The notes below the pieces were generated by a model, which was not told the DNA's origin, did not search any database, and saw nothing but the letters and a program-made list of their open reading frames with translations. A program made the position numbers and the translations under genes. 64,000 nucleotides of DNA from Whitmania pigra (taxonomy: Eukaryota; Annelida; Clitellata; Hirudinida; Haemopidae), in the NCBI GenBank assembly GCA_021613335.1, contig JAJTWR010000266.1:417001-481000 (forward strand), read 5' to 3'. Shown here piece after piece: positions 47,901-57,100 of the stretch; position 1 is the stretch's first letter, and each line of letters starts with the position of its first letter.

Positions 47901-48204
47901 CCCAGCTGCCATCTTGCAGACCGGAGCAGCTCGACTGACGCAGACGAGCAACGAGCATGCCAGGTATTCATCCCAAACTCTCCAACATCAGACCATCAGA
48001 GAACCACACAGGCCTGGATCACCAGTTTGGAAGCCTAGATCAGGGACCATGTGTACGACGAACCAATCACCATCAACGGGTGACATTTGCGGGCACAGCA
48101 CCTCGGAAGTCGAACCTCCAATCACAACTTCAGCACCTCAGAAGCAAAGGGTTGCATTTCTCATTCCCAACAAGTACAAGGAATTCGAAGACACTGATTG
48201 CTGA
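33675..48204 (+). CDS. sif: Still life / TIAM Rac guanine-nucleotide exchange factor (complete)
   Basis: 29 exons: 33675-33763, 34026-34207, 34906-35027, 35936-36101, 36357-36744, 37150-37284, 37474-37933, 38137-38413, 38623-39386, 39871-39911, 40008-40174, 40943-41037, 41268-41411, 41571-41753, 42122-42348, 42567-42681, 42996-43157, 43511-43688, 44315-44438, 44606-44862, 44976-45022, 45211-45327, 45638-45838, 46009-46117, 46201-46377, 46546-46670, 46912-47088, 47216-47418, 47487-48204. The sum is 6150 nt, 2049 aa, with every phase closing. It is an exchange factor for Rac-type GTPases at membranes and synapses. Domains: MGNQLCAPW (N-myristoylation Gly2, possible palmitoyl Cys6); WH1 ~30-131 ([18 protein letters not shown]); Ser/Pro-rich linker; N-terminal PH ~872-1000 with coiled-coil extension; Ras-binding-like ~1178-1240; PDZ ~1248-1340 (KDLGFTV); RhoGEF ~1465-1675 ([18 protein letters not shown]); PH ~1685-1830; disordered tail. 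Exon 6 is 135 nt and frame-neutral, so it may be alternative. Confidence 0.93.
34258..34292 (+). repeat. Dispersed GCATAGCATCAGAG element copy in sif intron 2
   Basis: Reads GGTGCCATGTGCATAGCATC and then AGAGGCTCC, a diverged form of the element at 14811-14850 (CGCCATGTGCGTAGCGTC). This copy has no AAT tract. Confidence 0.55.
34742..34889 (+). repeat. (TCA)n tract immediately upstream of sif exon 3
   Basis: An interrupted TCA/ACC run passes into ~20 perfect TCA units and ends 16 nt before the exon 3 acceptor. It occupies the place where a pyrimidine tract would normally be. Confidence 0.9.
35588..35619. repeat. (ATT)n microsatellite, sif intron 3
   Basis: About ten ATT units in an AT-rich intron. 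Confidence 0.85.
38795..38880 (+). repeat. (TCA)n coding repeats giving poly-Ser in sif exon 9
   Basis: Two runs of TCA codons make Ser tracts in the linker; similar runs follow near 39140-39170 and 39300-39330. Same motif as the intronic TCA tracts. Confidence 0.8.
41053..41151 (+). repeat. (GAT)n microsatellite at the donor of sif exon 12
   Basis: About 33 GAT/GAC triplets start 16 nt after the exon 12 splice donor. Reading through the donor would add a long poly-Asp run, so this should not be taken as coding. Confidence 0.9.
41945..42090. repeat. Tandem duplication of TATGTTTATG-rich sequence, sif intron 14
   Basis: A block built from TATGTATATGTTTATGTTTA, ending in ATCATTTT, is present about two and a half times with period near 60 bp. 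Confidence 0.6.
42783..42972 (+). repeat. (GGT/GAT)n tract upstream of sif exon 17
   Basis: Alternating blocks of GGT and GAT triplets of roughly 24-27 bp fill most of intron 16 and end 23 nt before the acceptor. Confidence 0.9.
43160..43258 (+). repeat. (GAT)n tract after sif exon 17
   Basis: Imperfect GAT/GGT triplets begin within ~20 nt of the donor. Confidence 0.8.
43696..43938 (+). repeat. (GAT)n with (GGT)n core after sif exon 18
   Basis: A GGT run and then ~32 GAT units begin within 10 nt of the exon 18 donor. Intron 18 also carries a GAC/GAT block at 44205-44280. Confidence 0.9.
44876..44940 (+). repeat. (ATT)n microsatellite, sif intron 20
   Basis: About 13 perfect ATT units and imperfect continuation, starting ~15 nt after the donor. 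Confidence 0.85.
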
Positions 48205-48340
48205 CTTTCCCTAATGGACTGACTGTCGTTGAACTCGAAATATATTTTGCTTTTTATAATATTCACTAGACTCGTGTGCTGCTGAACAATGGTGCTGGGG
48301 CATTATAGTTTCATGAGATTGTATTATCGTTCATAAACAC

Positions 48341-48346
48341 AATAAA
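48341..48346 (+). terminator. Poly(A) signal of still life
   Basis: AATAAA 137 nt after the sif stop; cleavage would fall near 48360-48370. Confidence 0.65.
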
Positions 48347-48367
48347 CACGACTTGTTCTCTTCATAT

Positions 48368-48373
48368 TTTATT
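48368..48373 (-). terminator. Poly(A) signal of RPS4
   Basis: AATAAA on the minus strand, 29 nt after the RPS4 stop; cleavage would fall near 48345-48355. The predicted sif and RPS4 3' ends overlap by a few to ~25 nt. Confidence 0.65.
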
Positions 48374-48401
48374 ACGCAAATACCAGCAATCAGTTCGTCA
48401 T

Positions 48402-49789
48402 TTATTGCGTTCTGGCAGCGATCCTACGATCCCTCTCCTCAGCAATGGTCAACCTGACACCCTTTCCAGATGGAAGTGACACCCAGGGCTTGTTTCCCTT
48501 TCCAATGATGAAGACGTTGTTCAACCTGGTGGCGAAAACATTGCCAATGGCATCCTTGATGTGGACCATGTCGACTGATCCTGGATGTCTTTCCCTGTGG
48601 GTGATGATACCCACACGACCCAAATTCCTACCACCAGTGATCATGCACACGTTTCCTGTATTAGTCAAAATAATCAAGTATTACATCATGTTATTAATAC
48701 CATGAGCTATTTTAGGCCAAAGGTGCTACGAATCGCTACAAACCGGAGTCAAACTTGATGAACTCCTCAACTTTGCCAGTGGCAATGTTCAGCTTGATGG
48801 TGTCGTTGACTTTGATGAGTGGGTCAGGGTATCTGATGGTCCTACCATCATTTGTCACAATGCTTGGCACTCCCTTCAGTCCAACAAGGACTTTCTTGAC
48901 CTTGCAGAGCTTGTACTGCAAATTAAATTACATTTATGCCTTGCAATCACCAATAACTAATAACTAATAGCTAGTTAAGTTAGTTAGCATAACAGGTATA
49001 AATTGTATTATAATTTACATGAAAAAAGGTTAAAACTCACTTTGGCCTCCTCAGGGGTGATACGGTGAGTGGTGAAACGTCCCTTGACATCATAGATGTA
49101 TCTGAAGTTTTCACCAGTCTTCTCAATGGAGATGACATCTGTGTTCAGTAATGCAGAGCATGTTATATTTGTCATTAAATAATGACAATTGTTATATTGT
49201 TCAGATTCCTAACCAGAGTTTAGGCAGAGTCCAAGCTCTGGGGCGTCATCGAATGATTTTACTATCGCATTGTCTTATACCAAACTGCCATTGCTAGACA
49301 GTCCAGAGATCGATACAATGCTATCAGCACAATAGACCATCACAAGAACTTACCCATAAATCCAGCAGGGTAGGTCTTGTCAGTCCTGACCTTTCCGTCG
49401 ATCTTGACCAAACGCTGGGCAAGGATCTTCTTAACCTCTTCATAGGTCAAAGCGTAATGGAGACGGTTCCTCAAGAAGATGGCCAGGGGCATGCACTCCC
49501 TCAATTTGTGGGGACCGCAGCTGGGTCTTGGAGCCTGCAAACCGGCGACAAATTCAGCACACCGCCATTTTCAAAAAGCAAAATGGTTTATTATTTTACT
49601 CACGAAAACTCCTCCGAGTTTATCCAACATCCATTGGCGTGGGGCGACAACACGCTTTAAATGCTTCTTCGGACCACGGGCCTGTTAATGCATTAAGATT
49701 CCATTAGTGACAAATTCTTTTTATCAAAAACTTTTATCTGCAGACGATAATTCAGCGAGTATCCGATTTAAAACAGTCGCACCAACCAT
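48402..49789 (-). CDS. RPS4: 40S ribosomal protein S4 (eS4)
   Basis: Six exons: 49789-49787 (coding part of exon 1 is the ATG alone), 49681-49604, 49534-49354, 49138-49041, 48915-48744, 48655-48402. The sum is 786 nt, 261 aa (human 263). It is a structural protein of the cytosolic small subunit that contacts 18S rRNA. It starts [12 protein letters not shown]; the S4-type RNA-binding segment follows ([20 protein letters not shown]), then [20 protein letters not shown], and a KOW-like C-terminal part [20 protein letters not shown] and [20 protein letters not shown]. All are nearly invariant in animals. Placing the ATG at the end of exon 1 is common for ribosomal protein genes. A pyrimidine stretch upstream suggests a TOP promoter. 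The intron between exons 3 and 4 contains a snoRNA-like structure. Confidence 0.97.
49195..49322 (-). ncRNA. Candidate H/ACA box snoRNA in an RPS4 intron
   Basis: Lies on the RPS4 sense strand. The first hairpin closes with a perfect 7-bp stem, GCATTGT (49321-49315) against ACAATGC (49273-49267). An H-box match to ANANNA follows, ATAGTA (49265-49260). The second hairpin has CCAGAG/CTCTGG inside and TCATTC against GAA-TC-TGA at its base. It is followed directly by ACA (49200-49198) and three more bases, ATA. Total length of ~128 nt and the hairpin-hinge-hairpin-tail order fit the class. The target uridines were not worked out, and folding was done by eye. Confidence 0.55.
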
Positions 49790-49803
49790 TCTGAAGTACT
49801 ACC

Positions 49804-49822
49804 GATAGGAAAAGGAAGTCCA
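49804..49822 (-). promoter_or_regulatory. Possible 5' TOP start region of RPS4
   Basis: On the minus strand CTTCCTTTTCC lies about 25 nt upstream of the ATG. Ribosomal protein mRNAs normally begin with C followed by pyrimidines, so transcription probably starts here. Not verified by cap data. Confidence 0.5.
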
Positions 49823-51224
49823 CTTGATAACAAACGAATAAGATATAGAATGGCGATTATAAACTATTAACCATAAAAATATAATCTAGGGCAAAAATTT
49901 AAATTAAATAAATAAATAAAAAAATACAATGTTGTAAAATATTGCTTAGATTTTCATTAAAAATCCAACTATCTTGATAACATTGTTTTAAAACATTTTG
50001 TGGTTGGAAGTAGTTATTTAATATTTAAATATATTTTATAACTAAATTAAATTTTTAATTTTGAAGAATTTGAAAATACGTCTTAAACATGAGCCCTTTG
50101 GATTTGGTTGACTTTTTCCATTCATGTGAAGCTCTGTTTGAATATGCGCCACTACAATCATGCTCAAAATCCTCTTCATCATTATTACATTTTCTAATAT
50201 TTTAGTCTTGAATTCCAATTTTTAAGGAGTTTCAGTTTTTCTTTTAGACGAGAAATTTGTGTTTTTAACTCGTTAATTCCAATTAAAGCTTTCCACTTTG
50301 CTCACTACAAAAAGGAAACATTCTACACAATTTTAAAAACTACAAAATTTTTTGGTTTGATCAAAGGATATTTAGACCAAAATTTCCAGCTTATTTTTCT
50401 CGAAGTTAAAGTACTTCAAACTTTTCATTTTTGTACACGTCGAATCCCTTCTGCTCCTTCACAAAATCCGGTCGCGGCGTCCGGACCCACCGCCCACTAG
50501 CGTGACAATCCCCACCAATTCCACACTAACATTCCTTTCAAAATCAGATTAGTTGGTCACAAAAGCGATAAACTTCACTACTCTTAGAGCATAAGTAATT
50601 TCTCTGGAGTCCTCACTTGAACCAGCTTAGTCGGGATTTTTTTTTATTTTAGCAAGCAAGGCCTTCCTCTTCACACCTTTTCAGCCTTGACGAACTCTGG
50701 GTACAGGTAACTGAAGCCAAGACAACTACATCTTATCCTAGTTATTATAATCCTTAGTTCATCAAACCACAAACGAACAAAAGCAACAACAAAAATATTT
50801 TTCCTAAGTTGTTAAAACGAACGTTCCACATTTGACCGAGTTGAAGAGAACATTTTTAATTCCTTGTCAGTGTATTTAAAGGACAAATTTGCAGGACCAA
50901 AGCTCGCCAAAACAAAACAAAAAGACAAAAAAGACAATTTGGTAAATTTCAACCCCGAAGGCAACTACAACCGATACAGACCGATATAGTGCGCAGAGAT
51001 GAAAATGTGAATTCGACGACACGATTCCAAAGAATGTTTTTCAAAAAACCAAATCACCAGGATTGCGACAACAGGAAAATAAGTGCTTCAAAATGCATGA
51101 AAGCCTCGAGCATCAATCTCATCGAGAGGTTGACCGACGGCATCCACTGGAGTTCAAGTTTCCGGTGATCGACATGGGAGAGTATTGCATCTAGATGTTC
51201 CGTGCTCCTTCGACGTCCGAAGTC
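49823..51224. other. RPS4 promoter flank and DGK 3' UTR
   Basis: 1.4 kb between the RPS4 5' end and the DGK stop codon, both on the minus strand. A minus-strand AATAAA lies within the A-rich complement of the T-run at about 50640-50655. No coding exon seen. Confidence 0.45.
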
Positions 51225-54117
51225 TCAGAGGTCTGCGTCTGCTTCTTGGTCAATCTCTGCATCCGAGCACGAATCAGGGCTCAACGATTCGCTCATGCCA
51301 AGGTCTCTGAATTCTGCCTTCTCAACTCCTGGTAAAGAATCAGGAAAAATTGACAATTAATTAGAAGCATGGAAAATTAACAACTAATTGAGTAAATAGT
51401 TTCAACGGTCAGCATTCAGAAAAGGAATTTCTTTACAGAACTTTTTCACATTCATTATTCAGCTATAATCCTTTTGATGGCACAAGAAAACACAAACGAC
51501 CCTGGAATAACAACAACGAAAACAACAACATCAATGCACTCAGAAGTCACCCCAGAGGGATTATTCCCACTAATAAATGTGGTCTTCCATTTGATCATCT
51601 TTTCCTTTACCTCAAAGTGTTTTTGATCTCAATCATTGCACACTTGGCCAAGCTCACCCAGCTGTCAACAGCAGGCAATTCATTGGAATTTCTTGTCACT
51701 TTTTTTTTAGTAGATTCTTGGAACTTCCTCGATTTTTTCCACATGCAATAAGTTCAAATTCGCACCTTCTGTGTGCAAAATGACCACCGCGTAATTACTC
51801 AACGCACAAGATTAACGGCTTAGGAAGCGTAATCATGAACAGATTACTGCAATCGTCTAATTCAACACGCAAACATCCAGGGTCAGTGAACGCCATAAGA
51901 GAATGTTTTATTTAGCATCGTAACATTTTCAGGATTGCCTCGATATACATTTTGCGCATTTTCATGCATTTAATGGATTCCTATTGTTTTTTTTTATTTA
52001 AGCTAACATTTAAAGTGCCGAAAGCATCCACGGCAGGATTTAAAAGGCACTATTACAATCAAAAACAATCAGTTGTTGCAGGGTAATTGTAACAACAATG
52101 CTTCAGTTATTTTACTTGAAGGAGATTTCGAGCAAAGACATCTTCCGAGATGAAACTAAAGTAAACCCTAAGCCATTTGTGCCTAAGATGAAACCCAGGA
52201 TGCACTTATTTGTAAACTCAAGATGTGTACTGACTTTGGACCAGTATCAGGTGCAAACAGAAACATGAGCACATTCCTTCAGAAACTGCTTATCTTTCCA
52301 GTGCTCGCAAAATTTATCAAGATATTTCAAGATACATTAGATAGGCACGATATTATTAATATCTCAACGGTTCCATGGGAATTTAACATAATAGGGATTT
52401 CTGACCTTTGAAAATCCACAAGCACTTCAAAAAAGCCGTACGAGTAAAACACGCTTTTTAAAGTTCACTAAAGTGAATTCTTCATTTGCTTCCTGGGATA
52501 GATGGACCGTTGATTTGAATTTACTCCTTACAATCTCTCATCCTCATTATCCTTGCAACCGGCTCATGGAAAATATATTCGTACAGAACACGACAAATGT
52601 CGTAGCTGCAACAGTGAATTCAGAATAATGACCTTTTGAAAATTTCAGGAGCTTGGACAACAAAGTGCAAACATTTGATGAGCAGACAAAACAACATTCG
52701 CGAGGAGAAGCTGTTCGTAAATTGAAGTGTTTTGTTCATAATTTCAAGCATTTTGTTCATAATTTCAAGCATTTTTGTTCATAATTTCAAGCATTCACCT
52801 TGAAAGATTGTCAAAGAAGATGTGAAATTGTTTTCTGTTTCTAAGAAATGACTGACATTTTTTGTTAATTCAAGAGAATTGTTAGAGGGATGATAATAGT
52901 AATAAAGTCAATTATAAAAAATATTAGTAGCTGCAAAAAGGACCAAACAAAACAAGTTAGTTAAGTTTATTTAAAAACAAAACTTCACGAATAAGTTAAT
53001 AATAATAATACTGGAAACGAACAGACAACTAGCAGGGGGATAATTGAGCTAGAAAATGAAGTTAGCAGAACTCACTTTTCAAAAACTTTGAAAGTTCCAC
53101 GTCGTTAGACTGAAGAGCAAGCATGCTTGGAAGGAAGCCCTGAAGAAGCAGACGAGTCGTTCAACAACACGGCCGTATCCAGGGAACGAACGAAAATATC
53201 GATTTACAACTTTTAATTACATAGCACGGAAACGTGGTCGTTACTTGCGGAAACGTTACAACTAAATTATCATTACGATGTAAAATATAAATGTTAAAAA
53301 AATATTAAGAAATGAAACTTTTAACAAAAAATTAAAATCAAAATAACACGAGGTACAACTGACTAATATCAGAATTATTATAACGTAATCAAATATTATA
53401 ACGTAACATCAGGTCACAAAACCTGGGGAGAAATAAATCATTAGGAGTCAATTACTTGCTTCAAGAGTTTTTAATAAATACTTTTTAAGCACTCGGTCAA
53501 CTCATTTCAACCTTGCCCGACCATACTTGGGCTGGTTGGACCAATCAAAATTATGTTTTAATCATCATCATCATCATCTTCAATATTATTATTAACATTA
53601 TTATCATAATTATTGATATAATTATTATTATTGTTATCATTATTGTTGTCATTATTATTATTAATCCATTAGCAAGATCAAAAGCATTGCAATTATTTAA
53701 AAAATATTCTTTCTACGATTCCTAGGAAAAACAAATGATTCCAATCCTGATCCTCCACAAACCTCGATGTCTCTCAGGGTGCTCTTGCAACCGGCGATGA
53801 CGAGGTGGATGCAAATCTTCCTACTCACGATCGAGGCAGCTTTGTGTAAGGCTGTTTGACTTCTGTCTCGGGAGAAAAATCACATTTTCGAACGATTAAA
53901 TTACAATTTGCTCGAATAATAAACAAAATATGTGGTTAATAATGAATGATTAAAAACCAACCGTTCAACTAAATAACCAATAAAACAACGTCATTGACAA
54001 AAGGCAGTGGTAATCACGAAACAGTTTTCAAGAGAAAATTCATCTTCAAATTGAAATCCAAAAAGATCTCACTTCCCAAGTTCCACAGAGTCGAGTATGG
54101 CTGGGGAAACTGAAAAA

Positions 54118-54157
<40 letters not shown>

Positions 54158-57100
54158 CAACAACAACAAAACGACGACGACAACGACAACAACAACGATG
54201 CAGAGACTCTTCCGTCGTCGCGTGTCACGACTCGAAGATGACAGTCAAAATGGCGAAGACAGGGAAAGCTGACCTTCGTGAATGAGGTATTCGATGACTG
54301 GAGTGTGGCCGTGCATAGCTGAGTAGTGCAGTCCCGTCATGCCGGTGATGGAGTCTAACACGGAGAAGTCCGTCAGGTTCTTGAGGTTTGCAATCTGTAT
54401 GGATGATGGAAAAGGAATAACAATAATAATAATGATGATGATGATAATATCAATATCAATATCAACATCAACATCATCATCATCAACAACAACAACAACA
54501 ACCTACAAATGGCTGTTGATAAAGATAGCATCATGGACAAACCACCGTTAGGAAGAAACGTAAACGTTCAAAAGTAAATAAGTTCAAGCGATGTAAAAGT
54601 CGAAATTATTGTTTTGTGGCAAAAAGACATTCCGAGCGCGAATATTGATGAGACGTTAAGTGGTCATCTAACGGCCACACACACACATCATTTCCTTCAG
54701 AAACGACGAACAATATCGTGCTGCTGAGACGAGGAACATTGCAAATTGTCGGTCTGAAGTCATGGAGCCATCGTTTTCAAGTCGGATGGATTTCAAGAGC
54801 GGATGGAAAAGAAAGGAACACGAGAGCATGACTGTGCATGACTGGAAATGATTTTTGTGATGAATTTCAAACGCCTGTCGTTCACAAGTCATTGCGAGGA
54901 TCATGAATTTTTAACTCGATGTTACTAAAATTACATAAAAATTAATAAGTTTCGGTAGCATGTGAACAAATATTAATTACTGTGAATAAATAATAATTAA
55001 TGTGAATAAATATTAATTGCTTTGAGTAAATAATAATTACTTTGAATAAATATTAATTGCATTGAATAAATAATAATTACTGTGATTAAAGATCAGACAA
55101 TCGACCAACCGTGTTCAGATCTCCAGACTTGCAGGCGAGAAGGAACACTGAAAGGAAAGGAACTTGCATCTTTGAAAAAATCATTTAAAAGATTCCGCGT
55201 TCCGTTTAAAAGATCCATAAACTAACGAAAGTATGACAAAAAAAGAGAAGATAATACATAAACAATGAAGATAATACATACTTAATGAATATACGACACA
55301 AAAAAATGAAGACGTTAGAATGTGTTATGAATGTCTCCATCACCTGAACCTGCATAGTCCTTCTCGGATTGGATTCTCATTTCCTCGGTGTCCGACGATT
55401 GCGAACTCTTCTGCTCGTCACTGCACAGGAAAAGTTTGAAAATTTAAACTTTTTATTCGAAGGCATTCAGAATTTAAAACGAGAAATGTCAACGTCGAGA
55501 GCTCGTGGAAGCGGAGAAGACTGAACAAACGCAGAGGAGATGAACCAATGAAAGAAGAAAAAGCATCGCCACGAAGACGAAGGCCACCAGGTGCGTCTCG
55601 TTCCATGACAGCCATTTACTGATTGGCTGGATCAGAGAATGCCAGACGACAAAAAAGTGGCAGCTCTCGACAGGATCGCAGTGGGGGAGCAGACATGCTT
55701 ATTAGCACAACAGTAAACAAAATAGGAGAAAATGCTGATTAGTCAAGAAATAGTACAACGGTAATCATTTATTAATCGATAAAATTTCTAAACACGACGC
55801 ACTACTATCGCTAACTTCAAGACGTGACGTGTGCGTAGTAAGAAACACAACAAAACAGTATGCAATACAAAACCCTGCCAACAAAGGAGACAAAAAATCT
55901 CGGCAAACAAAACACCAGTCACCTCGAGAGGTTCGACGAGCTGTTGACGACGGGCACCGAGGCATGAAGCTCTTCGACGGACGTCGAGTCGTCCGGCTCG
56001 GCGTACAAGACGAGGGGATTTCGGGGATCGAGCAGGAAGATGTCGTTCGACGTGACATCTGTGATATAGTGCTGGTGCTCCTTGGAGCGGGGAATTCGGA
56101 AGCATTGATCGGCCGTCAGAGCTGAAGTCAACAGAGTTAATGTCATCGTCGTCATCGTCGCATTAGTTTTTGTTGACGTCAAAAAAAGAAAAAATTCATA
56201 ATCTATCCGATAAAAAATCCTTCCTCGGAAACAATCGACGATTTCTGATCGCTGAGGGTAAAAACAAGCCAAACTTAGCTGATTGCTGTTATTATTATTA
56301 TTTATTATTATTATTATTAATTATTATTGCAATTGTTTGTTATTGTTATTGTTATTAGCAACTTATTGTAACATTGTTATTACTATTAGCAACATCTTTT
56401 ATCCACATAAGCATTGAGAAAGTGATGTTGAAAAACAATCGCCACTCACTGTCTATGAAACTCCACTGGTTGCTCAAACCAGGCACCCTCGACACCCCGT
56501 TAGGATACGTCTGCAAACCGTCAACAAGATGAATTCTACATTCGTATCAACCTCCAGAAAAATAAATGCCTTCGTGCATGAATAATGAACAATGAAATGG
56601 AATGTTTCATAAATTATGCAAAGCATTAAAAAATTAATGGTGACCTCATGAATATCGTAAGGCGAAGGAGGTATATTTGAAGGTAATTCAAATCTCTTAA
56701 GCTATGAATTCAGCCATCGAGAAGATTTACTCGTGAATTTCGAAATAAGGAGAGCCACGAATTCCAACGAATGATGATGATGATGATGACGATTCCGTGA
56801 CGGATTTCCATGCATCAACGAAACATTTGTGAAGGTTTAAGGAAAATAAATTAATTTCCACATCCTTAAGCTCGTGCAATCATGAAATTGTCTCCTTAAA
56901 ATATTCTTTGTTATATTTTTAATTGTACTGTGGCAACGTAACAATGATTAATTTAATTTAATTATCAAGAAAGTAATTATTACAAATAGTTAACTATTGT
57001 GTCAACTTAATTATTAATAAATTAATTAAATTATAATTTATTGATGTATACAATGTTTCCTCTGAAATTCAAGTAGTTCTACCGTACAGACGTACCCGAG

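Noticed and set aside
48656..48743. Possible C/D snoRNA in the last RPS4 intron (ATGATGT)
   Set aside because: The C-box match is imperfect and no convincing D box or terminal stem is present.
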